Assembly: GCA_043566505.1 (NCBI GenBank)
Contig: CP121322.1
Location: 310,001 to 374,000 of the forward strand
Source: Luteolibacter sp043566505
GTDB lineage: Bacteria; Verrucomicrobiota; Verrucomicrobiia; Verrucomicrobiales; Akkermansiaceae
DNA: 64,000 nucleotides
Reading direction: 5' to 3'
How positions within the stretch are numbered: position 1 is the stretch's first letter; every line of letters starts with the position of its first letter. Below the pieces are notes generated by a model, which was not told the DNA's origin, did no database searches, and saw only the letters and a list, made by a program, of their open reading frames with translations. Shown piece after piece: positions 1-8,188 of this stretch. Made by a program: the position numbers and the translations under genes.

Positions 1-320
1 GCACCACCCACCAATTCGATCCAAACAGCACAAAAATAAGACCGCTCTAGGTAGCGCTCCCTCGCCGAGGGAGCACAAAGCTTAAGAGTTGCCAAAGATG
101 CGCTCTTGGCAAGAGCGCGCCACCTCTCACAAGAGCCCATCCAATCTCAGAAAACTCTGCGAACCTTCGCGCCTTTGCTGTTCACTCTTCTTCATCCAAG
201 GCCAGCAGCGCTTACTTCCCAGCCTCAGTTGAAAACCTCCTCAAAATCCCCACTCATCCACCGCTAGTCACTCATTTCAGCTTTTCAGCTTTTCAGCATG
301 TCAACTTTTACTGCACGCTC
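1..320. repeat. Gene-free stretch with palindromes and microrepeats
   Basis: No gene is visible here. Two perfect 8-bp-stem palindromes with 3-nt loops are seen: GCTCCCTC/GAGGGAGC at 56-74 and GCGCTCTT/AAGAGCGC at 100-118. A CTCTGCG-rich stretch lies at 155-178. An 8-nt-period array, TTTCAGC then TTTTCAGC twice, occupies 275-297 just upstream of the first gene. The same TTTCAGC type array recurs near 1711 and 10163. Neither hairpin has a clear U tail, so they look more like dispersed intergenic repeats than terminators. Confidence 0.6.
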
Positions 321-647
321 GTGCATATGCAGGGACTGACACGCGACCACGGCGACCAACCCATCGATGCTCTCATGACTCGATGGGGGTTGAACAATCA
401 TGACTTGGTCGAAACTTCCTTCGAGCAACTCAACCACAAGCAGGTCCAGAAAGCCCGCAAGGGACGACAGCTCACGCTGAAGATGATGCAAAAGCTGGAG
501 CGCGCACTCAACGAGACGATCTTTCTCCGCCTCGAAAAAGAAGACCAAAAGCAATTCGAACCTTACCTGCACAAACACCTCTTCAATTACGCAAAGAATC
601 ACGATCCAAATTGGGTCGACTCCAATGAATCTCTGAAACTGAAGTGA
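321..647 (+). CDS. Small HTH-like conserved hypothetical protein
   Basis: This 108-residue, highly charged protein has no signal peptide or membrane segment. Its middle part (about residues 19-65) has the spacing of a Cro/C1-type helix-turn-helix, with a basic stretch RKGRQLTLKMMQKLERALN near residues 46-64. DNA binding is therefore plausible but not shown. The start is GTG at 321; an in-frame ATG at 327 is an alternative. The stop overlaps the GTG start of the FAD oxidoreductase gene by 4 bases (GTGA), so the two are probably co-translated. I do not recognise a named family. Confidence 0.6.
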   Translation: MHMQGLTRDHGDQPIDALMTRWGLNNHDLVETSFEQLNHKQVQKARKGRQLTLKMMQKLERALNETIFLRLEKEDQKQFEPYLHKHLFNYAKNHDPNWVDSNESLKLK

Positions 648-1630
648 GCACCACCCATTGGACCATCGTGGGCCAAGGGCTCGCCGGCACCTGCCTCGCA
701 TGGCAGTTCCACCGCCGCGATGTCCCGTTCACAATCGTCGACCAAGAACAAGGCGGCAGCTCCCGTGTCGCGGCGGGGCTTATCAATCCCATCACCGGCA
801 AGAACTTCGAACCCAGCGTTCGCATCGACGAGTTCTTTCCGCAAGCGATCGAATTCTACCAAGCGATCGAAACCGAGTTCAACTGCACACTCTGGCACCC
901 GTTGCCCATTGTCCGGCTCGCGAGCTCGCAAAAAGAGTGGGACAAGATCCTCTCAAAACTCGATCAGCCTCACGTTTCACCATGGCTCGCCAATCAAGGT
1001 GAACCGATGGACGACTGGCATGGGGCCGTCCGACTCAAGAATGGTGGCCGACTCGACACCTGCGCATTTCTCGATCTCTCGAGAGATTTCTTCAAACAAC
1101 TAGACTGCTACCAATCGTCCTACATCGACCCCGATAAACCACCGCAAAACAGCATTTGGTGCGAAGGCGCTGTCGGACTCATGCGTGGCACCTACGGTCC
1201 CCATCGCTGCGCCAAAGGAGAGATCCTCACTCTCAAAGCGCCGTCCTGGAACATCGATCACATCCGCGTAGGCGCCGGAGGCTGGCTGATCCCAATCGGT
1301 GACAATCAATACAAAGTCGGCTCCACCTACAACTGGGACGAACTCAACGAAGAGCCGACTGAAGAAGGTCGCACACGCATCGAAGAAATCGCCGGTAAGC
1401 TTGGCAACAAACACTTCGAAATCATCGAGCACGTCGCCGGCATCCGCCCCATCCTTCGCCGCAGCGAACCCCTCATCGGCCAACTCAACGATACCCAATG
1501 GATGTTCAACGGCCTCGGCTCCAAAGGCAGCCTCTACGCCCCCGGCGTCGCCCACCACCTCGCCGACGGCCTCATCAACAACACCCCACCCGACCCCTAT
1601 CTCGACTTCAACGAGTTCCTCAAAGAATAA
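644..1630 (+). CDS. FAD-dependent oxidoreductase, DAO family
   Basis: The 328-residue protein opens with a dinucleotide-binding fold, WTIVGQGLAGTCLAWQF, in which GxGxxG is followed by an acidic residue at the end of the second strand (VDQEQ). The segment SSRVAAGLINPITGK and the C-terminal NGLGSKGSLYAPGVAHHLA resemble the glycine/D-amino-acid oxidase family and the C-terminal half of MnmC. No methyltransferase half is present, so it is not bifunctional MnmC. The substrate cannot be read from the sequence. It is probably cytoplasmic. It starts with GTG inside the stop of the preceding HTH-like gene. Confidence 0.75.
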   Translation: MSTTHWTIVGQGLAGTCLAWQFHRRDVPFTIVDQEQGGSSRVAAGLINPITGKNFEPSVRIDEFFPQAIEFYQAIETEFNCTLWHPLPIVRLASSQKEWDKILSKLDQPHVSPWLANQGEPMDDWHGAVRLKNGGRLDTCAFLDLSRDFFKQLDCYQSSYIDPDKPPQNSIWCEGAVGLMRGTYGPHRCAKGEILTLKAPSWNIDHIRVGAGGWLIPIGDNQYKVGSTYNWDELNEEPTEEGRTRIEEIAGKLGNKHFEIIEHVAGIRPILRRSEPLIGQLNDTQWMFNGLGSKGSLYAPGVAHHLADGLINNTPPDPYLDFNEFLKE

Positions 1631-1632
1631 AT

Positions 1633-1663
1633 GAACCGCAGATTAACTCAGATAAACACAGAT
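1633..1663 (+). repeat. GAACCGCAGAT-type intergenic repeat
   Basis: Directly after the oxidoreductase stop lies a stretch built from CAGAT units about 10-11 bases apart (GAACCGCAGAT, then AACTCAGAT, then ACACAGAT). A related copy in the opposite orientation is at 3012-3037. An 8-nt-period block, ATTTCAGC/TTTTCCAA/TTTTAGCA, follows at 1711-1734. Confidence 0.5.
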
Positions 1664-1742
1664 ACTCGATTCTTTGTTTATCGTGTTTAATTCTGGATCT
1701 CATTCATCTCATTTCAGCTTTTCCAATTTTAGCATTTACCCA

Positions 1743-2306
1743 ATGACCCCTCCACGTCCCACAGAGCTATCCCATAAAATAGTGCGGGATCTGATCGCTG
1801 AGGGCGACACCGTCATTGATGCCACCGCAGGCAATGGTCACGACACTCAATTCTTAGCGGAGCTAGTTGGTTCCAGCGGTAAAGTGATAGCCTACGACAT
1901 TCAAGAAAGCGCCATCGCTGCCACTCAGCAACGCATCAGTGCTGCCGGCCTCGACGATCACGTCACGCTTCACCAACTCAGCCATACCCACATGGTAGAT
2001 CACGCTGAGCCAAACACGGTTTCCGCCATCATGTTCAACCTCGGCTACCTGCCCGGCGAAGACCACCAACTCACCACCGACACGGAGGAAACCCTCGCAG
2101 CCCTTGAAGTCGCGACCACTCTCCTCAAGCCCGGCGGCACCCTCTCCATCATCTGCTACCCCGGCCACAATGAAGGTGCTTTCGAAGCCGAAGCCGTCGA
2201 AACATGGATCACTCAACTCACCAACCAATCCTGGCGCGTCGCCAAATACGCCATGCTCGGAACAAAGAAACCTGCCCCGTTCCTACTCCTCGCCACCAAT
2301 CGGTAG
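1743..2306 (+). CDS. Class I SAM methyltransferase, rRNA methylase-like (YtqB family)
   Basis: About 187 residues. The SAM-binding motif I is VIDATAGNGHDTQFLAEL, followed by an acidic motif II (VIAYDIQESAI) and MFNLGYLPGEDH, which is the signature of the putative rRNA methylase family (PF06962, YtqB-like). CYPGHNEG and the C-terminal KKPAPFLLLA also fit that family. I chose the ATG at 1743 because homologous sequence begins there. The 23 codons upstream in frame are low-complexity and lie in a microrepeat. The RNA substrate is not known from sequence. Confidence 0.8.
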   Translation: MTPPRPTELSHKIVRDLIAEGDTVIDATAGNGHDTQFLAELVGSSGKVIAYDIQESAIAATQQRISAAGLDDHVTLHQLSHTHMVDHAEPNTVSAIMFNLGYLPGEDHQLTTDTEETLAALEVATTLLKPGGTLSIICYPGHNEGAFEAEAVETWITQLTNQSWRVAKYAMLGTKKPAPFLLLATNR

Positions 2307-2332
2307 GGCGACACCGCCGCGCGGAGCCGAGA

Positions 2333-2959
2333 TCACAGGCTATCGAAGTATTCTTCCCACTCGCCTGGGCCCCCATAAACCGGAAGCTTCTTCTCCCGGA
2401 TCAATTCTTTGATCCCTTCAAGATCCCAATTATCCGATAGGCCTTCTCTCGGAAAGGCATGGTAGTTGCGACACATCAGGCAAACCTCCAGGTGCCCCAC
2501 TATTTTTTCATCCTGGCCGTAAAAAACAAAACCATGGTGCGGCATATAACAAGCCGCCCTTATCCCTCCAGACCATGAACCGGTCACCAGTTTCTCCAGC
2601 TTGGCTACCTCCTTGTCATTAAGAGAAGTCGTCATACTGGACACCACACCTTGGTGCAGTCGCCCCTCTTGCACAAGCGGTCCCCTTTCAGCTCCGCTGT
2701 CATATAAAACGAGATCCACACGCTTAAATTCAGGGATCCATTCAGAAAAACTGGCTGCGACATGACCGGGCGGAATCACATAATCCTCTTTAACAGGCGG
2801 ACTGGGCGGGGGCGGACCAAGATCTGGCACAAGCACATCTAGGACATCGCTCGGAGCCACAGCCTCCACATTAGCGTTCGCATCTTTCTGCCGCTCACCA
2901 CAAGCAACCAAATGAACTAGCACGACCAGCAATGGCAATTTCTTAAAAATGGATTTCAT
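2333..2959 (-). CDS. Predicted lipoprotein of unknown function
   Basis: About 208 residues when started at the ATG at 2959. It has a basic N terminus, a hydrophobic core and a lipobox ending LVAC, so it is probably a membrane-anchored lipoprotein. A proline-rich linker (PPPPSPPVKEDY) follows. The C-terminal domain contains ACYMPHHGFVFYG and EVCLMCRNY, a CxxC-bearing segment that may bind metal or form a disulfide. A longer frame begins at 3013, but it would destroy the signal peptide. It lies between an rRNA-methylase-like gene and the DUF1501 gene. I do not recognise a named family. Confidence 0.65.
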   Translation of the reverse strand: MKSIFKKLPLLVVLVHLVACGERQKDANANVEAVAPSDVLDVLVPDLGPPPPSPPVKEDYVIPPGHVAASFSEWIPEFKRVDLVLYDSGAERGPLVQEGRLHQGVVSSMTTSLNDKEVAKLEKLVTGSWSGGIRAACYMPHHGFVFYGQDEKIVGHLEVCLMCRNYHAFPREGLSDNWDLEGIKELIREKKLPVYGGPGEWEEYFDSL

Positions 2960-3011
2960 GGCGGGAAAACGAGCAACTGAAACAGCTTGTCTCAACAAAA
3001 GCAAACATCCC

Positions 3012-3037
3012 ATTCATCCGCGTTCATCTGCGGTTTC
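3012..3037 (-). repeat. CGCAGATGAACGCGG-type intergenic repeat
   Basis: On the plus strand this reads CATCCGCGTTCATCTGCGG and neighbours. On the minus strand it is a relative of the CGCAGAT unit at 1633-1663. I recall near-identical strings in intergenic DNA of unrelated bacteria, so this is probably a widespread dispersed repeat. It is followed at 3056-3080 by an exact heptad series (GAACGAG, GAACCAA, GAACTAA, GAAC). Confidence 0.5.
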
Positions 3038-3080
3038 TAATAGAATCCTAACGAAGAACGAGGAACCAAGAACTAAGAAC

Positions 3081-3100
3081 AGTCCCAACTTGTTGGGACT
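3081..3100 (-). terminator. Palindrome at the 3' end of the PSD1/DUF1501 operon
   Basis: AGTCCCAAC and GTTGGGACT form a 9-bp perfect inverted repeat around two bases, overlapping the stop codon of the DUF1501 gene. On the minus strand it is followed by GTTCTTAGTTCTTGGTTCC, a T-rich run made of heptad repeats, so it could serve as a terminator. The 2-nt loop is short for a classical one, so a repeat element is the alternative. Confidence 0.4.
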
Positions 3101-4592
3101 ACGCCAAAATATCCGTCACCACCTTGGTCCCAGGCTTGGTGATATTGGTCAGTCTTTGCGGCACACCCCCCGATGGGTAGGTGAACTGCTCATGATCAAA
3201 TCCCATCAAGCGCATCATGGTCGCATGCAGGTCGTGCACCGACACTTTGTTGGTTACAGCTTCATAACCAATCGGATCCGTTTCCCCATAACTGATGCCC
3301 GGCTTCACACCGCCACCCGCCATCCAGATGGTGAAGCCACCAGGGTTGTGGTCACGGCCTACCAAATCTTTCTTATTGCTGCCGCCACGGTTTTCCAACA
3401 TCGGCGTACGACCAAATTCTCCACCCCAGACAACGAGCGTATCTTCCAACAAGCCACGCTGCTTGAGATCCTTAAGCAAGGCGGTCATCGGCTGATCGAC
3501 TTCCTTGCACCGATCCATAAAACCACCATTCAAGGCCTCGTTCTTGCCCGCTCCGTGCGCATCCCAACCCCAGTGATAAAGTTGAATATAACGAACACCA
3601 CGCTCCGCAAGACGACGCGCCAATAGGCAGTTGTTGGCAAACGATTCTTTACCCGGCTCGGTGCCATACATTTCATGCACCGACTCACTCTCCTGTTTGA
3701 TATCAAAGGCATCGGAGGCACTCGCTTGCATGCGATACGCCATCTCATACTGAGCGATCCTCGTGACGGTCTCCGGGTCACCCACTTCGTTGGCAAACTT
3801 CTGGTTGATCGCATCCAGCGCGTCCAATGAACGACGACGCATGTTGCGGTTAATTCCATCAGGGTTACTGAGATACAACACCGGATCTCCTTCGGTGCGA
3901 CATTGCACGCCTTGATAAACCGATGGCAGGTAACCGGCACCCCACACCGACTTACCCGCGGATGGGTTGCGTCCACCTGAGGTCAGCACCATGTAACCCG
4001 GCAAATTCTGGTTCTCAGAACCCAAGCCGTAAGTTGCCCACGCACCAATCGATGGCGCGCCAAGGTTTTGCGTCCCCGTATGACACAACAACTGCGCGGG
4101 ACCATGGTTGAACTGGTCGGTGTGCATCGACTTGATGAAACAGACGTCATCGACAACTTCGGTGAAATGCGGAAAACGATCTGACACCCATGCACCGGAT
4201 TCGCCGTATTGCTTAAAGGGATACTGGGGACCCAACATCTTAGGAACTCCCTGAATGAAGGCGAATTGCTTCCCTTCCAAAAATTCTTTCGGGCAATCCT
4301 GCCCATTGAGTTTTTCCAACTCCGGTTTGTAGTCGAACAACTCATGCTGCGATGGTGCACCGGCCATGTGCAGGTAAATCACACGCTTCGCTTTTGGCGC
4401 AAAGTGTGGAGGCGCTGGTGCCAGCGGATTGGATGGGTCTTTGTGAATCACACCACCACTGCCCCATGCCTGGCCCGCACTTGCACCCAACCACATTGCA
4501 CCGAGACCCGTCGTGCATTTCGATAAGAAATGACGACGCGTCAAATGCTCGAGTTCGGCATATTGCATTCTGGCAAAGTGTTCCGGTTTCAT
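3099..4592 (-). CDS. DUF1501 family protein, Tat-exported
   Basis: The 497-residue protein has a twin-arginine leader (LTRRHFLSK, then a hydrophobic stretch to about residue 42), which predicts export in folded form. The body shows features of the DUF1501 family, which has an alkaline-phosphatase/sulfatase-like fold: FDYKPELEKLNG, LLCHTGTQN, GAWATYGLGSENQ, YIQLYHWGWDAHG, TLVVWGGEFGRTP and RDHNPGGFTIWMAGGGVKPG. It lies 5 bases downstream of the PSD1 gene on the same strand. In Planctomycetota and Verrucomicrobiota these two families are regularly adjacent and are thought to act together outside the cytoplasm. The substrate is unknown. Confidence 0.88.
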   Translation of the reverse strand: MKPEHFARMQYAELEHLTRRHFLSKCTTGLGAMWLGASAGQAWGSGGVIHKDPSNPLAPAPPHFAPKAKRVIYLHMAGAPSQHELFDYKPELEKLNGQDCPKEFLEGKQFAFIQGVPKMLGPQYPFKQYGESGAWVSDRFPHFTEVVDDVCFIKSMHTDQFNHGPAQLLCHTGTQNLGAPSIGAWATYGLGSENQNLPGYMVLTSGGRNPSAGKSVWGAGYLPSVYQGVQCRTEGDPVLYLSNPDGINRNMRRRSLDALDAINQKFANEVGDPETVTRIAQYEMAYRMQASASDAFDIKQESESVHEMYGTEPGKESFANNCLLARRLAERGVRYIQLYHWGWDAHGAGKNEALNGGFMDRCKEVDQPMTALLKDLKQRGLLEDTLVVWGGEFGRTPMLENRGGSNKKDLVGRDHNPGGFTIWMAGGGVKPGISYGETDPIGYEAVTNKVSVHDLHATMMRLMGFDHEQFTYPSGGVPQRLTNITKPGTKVVTDILA

Positions 4593-4597
4593 AGCGA

Positions 4598-7429
4598 TTA
4601 TTTGGTCAGGGCAGCGTCTAGGTTCAAAATCGTGTTGGCCAAGAGAACCAAGGCCGCCTCTTCGGGGGTCTCACCCAACTTCTTGGCGTCGTCCATGCTC
4701 TCACGGTAACCCGCTACTGCATCTTCGCGCAGGCTTGCTAGATGCGCAAGGACCTCTGCATCGGGTTCAAGCTGAGTTGCCAGCATCATACCATAACGGT
4801 GTTGCTCCGTCACATCATCCGAATACGCCTTGATCCGCTTGGCAAAACCTTGGGCCGCCTCAATGTGAGCGGGGTCGTTCATGGTCACCAATGCCTGCAG
4901 CGGCGTATTGCTGACAATCCGGCGCGCACTGCACAACTCTCTGCTCGGCGCATCAAACATCAGGAAACCCGGGAACCCGGCCGTGCGCTTGTGATACGTG
5001 TATATGCCACGACGCAAACGGTCCTCCCCCTTCGACTCGTTCCACTTCCGATTGCTGTAAGTCGATTTCCACAAACCATCGGGCTGGCGCGGAAACACGG
5101 AGGGGCCATACATTTTGTCCGAAAGAAGCCCAGCCACCGCGAGCGCTTGGTCACGCACCATCTCAGCCGTGAGGCGATTGCGCGGACCACGTGCCAAAAG
5201 GCGGTTTTTTGGATCCTTGGTGACCGCCTCTTTGGTGGCTCGATGTGTTTGGCGGTAGGTCGCCGACAACACAATATCTCGTAACATGTGTTTTACCGAC
5301 CACTCATGCTCTCCTTGAAACTTGAGCGCCATGTGGTCGAGCAATTCAAGGTGGCTTGGCGCCGTTCCCGATGTTCCGAAATCCTCAACAGTCTCGACCA
5401 ATCCAATGCCGAACAATTCACTCCAGAGTCGATTCACCATCACCCGCGCCGTCAGTGGATTCTCTTCACTCGCGATCCACTTCGCCATGTCGAGGCGACT
5501 CAAATCCTCACCTGCTTGGCCTCCAAATATTTTAGGGATTCCTGGTTGAACGACATGCGCTTTGTTCATCCGGTTGCCTCGAGCAAAGACGCGCTGCTCA
5601 CGTGTCGCTCCTTCAACCATAACTGGCACTTGGACGCCCTTGATCGATTTGTGTTTCTCTTCGACCTTCGAACGCTGATCCCAGAGCGCAGCGCGTTTCG
5701 AGTCATTCACGAGCGAAGTCCAAGCCTCATCCCTCGACACATCGATCCTGAACCGTCGAACCGCCGTGTGCTGGCTGCCCGTCGTGCTTCTCGCCTGCCG
5801 CATCTCCACCTCGATCCGTGAGCCAGGCGCTGCCTCCACCCGCTTCTCTGGAACCAAAACCACCCAACGCGGTTGATGCAATTTAGGATAACCCCCAAAG
5901 CCGCCTGTCGGCGTCGCTTCGATGACTCCACCAATATGGTCGACAAAAACCTCCTTCATGACCACCGGCTTGGCCTTGCCTTCCGCATCAATCAACCGTG
6001 ATTCAAACTTGGTCACCAACGATCCCCTGACTGGCCATTGGGTTGGATCGTCGCTATCTGGGAGAATCTCAATTCGCATGGCGGTGAAGTCGACAGCGGC
6101 CGCTGACAACTTGTGCACCGACCGACGCGACAAGGCACCGTCGTTGCGAAGAGCTCCTGATTCATCGACATAAAACTCACCATCCGTGGGCTCAAATTGA
6201 TCAAAGACCAGTTGCTTCCATTGCCCATCTTGTTGCTCCAACTTCAGCCCGACCGCATTGAGTTGCTCACGCCACTCACGCATCTGAACCTCCATCTTGG
6301 AAACCTCTTCAATTTGCTTTGGATCGTTCGCCACTTTCATGTGCGGAACGTCACTGTCGAGATCGTGGTCTTCCGAGTTATTGAAGAACGCGGTGAACTG
6401 ATAATACTCATCGTGCTCAATCGGGTCATACGGATGCGCATGGCACTGGACACAACCAAAGGTCGTCGCCTGCCATGCAGTCCAAGTCGTCGCGACACGA
6501 TCCATCACGGCCGCGACACGAAACTCTTCATCGTTGGTGCCACCCTCGGTATTGTTCTGCGTGTTGCGATGGAATGCCGTCGCCAATCGTTGGTCCGCCG
6601 TCGGATTCGGCAACAAATCACCCGCCAACTGCTCAATCGTAAACTGATCATACGGCATGTCCTTATTGAAGGCGCGAATCACCCAGTCACGATACGGCCA
6701 GATGTTGCGATGCGGATCTTTCTCAAACCCAAAGGTGTCGGAATAACGTGCAAGATCGAGCCACACCGCCGCCCAACGCTCGCCATAATCATTGGAGGCC
6801 AACAATCGGTCGGCCGCGGCCTCGTAAGCTTTCTCGCCATCCGCTTTCAGCGCGGCCTTGAAAGCCTTCAACTCTTCAAAAGTCGGCGGCAAGCCCGTGA
6901 GATCATACGACGCCCGACGCAACCATTCCTCAGGTGGCGCTTCCACCGCGGGCTTGAGCCCTTCGCTATCCAGAGACTGAAGCACAAACCGGTCGATTTT
7001 CGAATTCGGCCAAGATTCATCGGAAACTTTCTCAACCGCCACTTCCTTCGGATCTACAAATGCCCAGTGCTCTTGCCACTCAGCCCCTTCAGCAATCCAC
7101 TTCTCGATGAGTGCAATTTCATGCTCATCCAGCGGCGGACCATGCTTGGGCTTGGGCATGACCTCGTCAGGATCTTTGCTGCGGATCCGCTTCATGACTT
7201 CTGATTGATCCGGCTTACCAGGAACGATCGCTCGATTGCCTGAATCAGCCTCACCCAGAGCCATGTCGCGGAAAATAAAGGAAATCCCCCCTGCCGCCTT
7301 CACACCACCATGACAGGCGGTGCACTCTTTGGTCAAAATCGGCCGGATATCACGATTGAACTGAACACTCTCACCCATCGCCGGCAATGCGGTGAGAGCA
7401 ATCATTGGAAATACAATCAATCGTTTCAT
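4598..7429 (-). CDS. PSD1 / planctomycete cytochrome C protein (DUF1549 + DUF1553)
   Basis: The 943-residue exported protein has an N-terminal signal peptide (cut near residue 19) and a cytochrome-type heme motif, CTACH, at about residues 36-40. EVMPKPKHGPPLDEHEIALIEKWI matches the PSCyt1 domain. The DUF1549 part follows (ASYDLTGLPPTFEEL; FGCVQCHAHPYDPIEHDEYY, which carries a second CxxCH). The C-terminal half has the DUF1553 signatures MVNRLWSELFGIGLVETVEDFG, LLARGPRNRLTAEMVRDQAL and NTPLQALVTMNDP. It is probably a periplasmic heme protein in polymer degradation, inferred from the family's context in PVC bacteria. It is first in an operon with the DUF1501 gene. Confidence 0.9.
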   Translation of the reverse strand: MKRLIVFPMIALTALPAMGESVQFNRDIRPILTKECTACHGGVKAAGGISFIFRDMALGEADSGNRAIVPGKPDQSEVMKRIRSKDPDEVMPKPKHGPPLDEHEIALIEKWIAEGAEWQEHWAFVDPKEVAVEKVSDESWPNSKIDRFVLQSLDSEGLKPAVEAPPEEWLRRASYDLTGLPPTFEELKAFKAALKADGEKAYEAAADRLLASNDYGERWAAVWLDLARYSDTFGFEKDPHRNIWPYRDWVIRAFNKDMPYDQFTIEQLAGDLLPNPTADQRLATAFHRNTQNNTEGGTNDEEFRVAAVMDRVATTWTAWQATTFGCVQCHAHPYDPIEHDEYYQFTAFFNNSEDHDLDSDVPHMKVANDPKQIEEVSKMEVQMREWREQLNAVGLKLEQQDGQWKQLVFDQFEPTDGEFYVDESGALRNDGALSRRSVHKLSAAAVDFTAMRIEILPDSDDPTQWPVRGSLVTKFESRLIDAEGKAKPVVMKEVFVDHIGGVIEATPTGGFGGYPKLHQPRWVVLVPEKRVEAAPGSRIEVEMRQARSTTGSQHTAVRRFRIDVSRDEAWTSLVNDSKRAALWDQRSKVEEKHKSIKGVQVPVMVEGATREQRVFARGNRMNKAHVVQPGIPKIFGGQAGEDLSRLDMAKWIASEENPLTARVMVNRLWSELFGIGLVETVEDFGTSGTAPSHLELLDHMALKFQGEHEWSVKHMLRDIVLSATYRQTHRATKEAVTKDPKNRLLARGPRNRLTAEMVRDQALAVAGLLSDKMYGPSVFPRQPDGLWKSTYSNRKWNESKGEDRLRRGIYTYHKRTAGFPGFLMFDAPSRELCSARRIVSNTPLQALVTMNDPAHIEAAQGFAKRIKAYSDDVTEQHRYGMMLATQLEPDAEVLAHLASLREDAVAGYRESMDDAKKLGETPEEAALVLLANTILNLDAALTK

Positions 7430-7586
7430 GGGAGCTGCTTGAAGCTACGACACTGATCTCACGAAACTATCACGACTTCAACTAGTCAAATGACTCATTG
7501 TAATTACTAACCTGACCCAATATGATGCCAGTGATACAAATCATTGAACGATTGGCGTAATTTGAGAATGCCGCTACACTCTCATT

Positions 7587-8153
7587 GTGTTCAGCGGCCC
7601 CAATGCACCAAAATCCTCAGCCAACTTCCACGGTAAGTTGCTGCTGGCCGATCCCTGCCTTCGATGTAGCCAGTTCCATAAGTCGGTGGTGCTGATCAAT
7701 CAACACACCGCCGAACAAGGCGCGATGGGACTCATTCTCAACCAGCCGACAGGCCGTCGCGTTGAAGACCTTCTCTCCGACCCCATGTTCGACTCTCTTC
7801 GCAAACTCCCAGTTCATGATGGTGGCCCTGTCGAACAAGAACAGCTGACGTTCTCATCTTTCTGGTGGGGGCCAGACCAACAACTGCGCTGGGCCGTCAG
7901 AATTTCCGCAGAAGATGCCGCAAATCATGCCAATCAACCGGGACGCATCGTCCGTGCCTTCATCGGCTATTCGGGATGGGTCGCCGGACAACTCGAAAAC
8001 GAGATGAAAAGCCCTTCATGGATTCCCATCGACCCCACAGCGGATCTCCTCAGTCATCAACACGACCGAACTCTCTGGTCGACCCTTCTCGGGGAGATAT
8101 CCCCCATGCACCGCATCCTCGCCCAAGCACCTGAAGACCCCGAATTAAACTGA
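7587..8153 (+). CDS. YqgE/AlgH family protein
   Basis: The 188-residue protein matches the DUF179 family: GKLLLADP near the start, QHTAEQGAMGLILNQPTGR, HDGGPVEQEQLTF, GYSGWVAGQLENEM and WIPIDPTADLL. Biochemical function is not established; it is usually cytoplasmic. The start is GTG at 7587, with no ATG at a better place. The length is normal for the family. It lies 35 bases upstream of ribBA in the same direction. Confidence 0.9.
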   Translation: MFSGPNAPKSSANFHGKLLLADPCLRCSQFHKSVVLINQHTAEQGAMGLILNQPTGRRVEDLLSDPMFDSLRKLPVHDGGPVEQEQLTFSSFWWGPDQQLRWAVRISAEDAANHANQPGRIVRAFIGYSGWVAGQLENEMKSPSWIPIDPTADLLSHQHDRTLWSTLLGEISPMHRILAQAPEDPELN

Positions 8154-8188
8154 TTCCACCAAAATCGGTAATTGCGTCTCAGCGCATC

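Noticed and set aside
6197..7204. Long plus-strand open frame (335 codons) opposite the PSD1 gene
   Set aside because: It is rich in Arg/Leu/His with no domain, and lies wholly antisense to a gene with clear heme and DUF1549 motifs; it is a codon-bias shadow.
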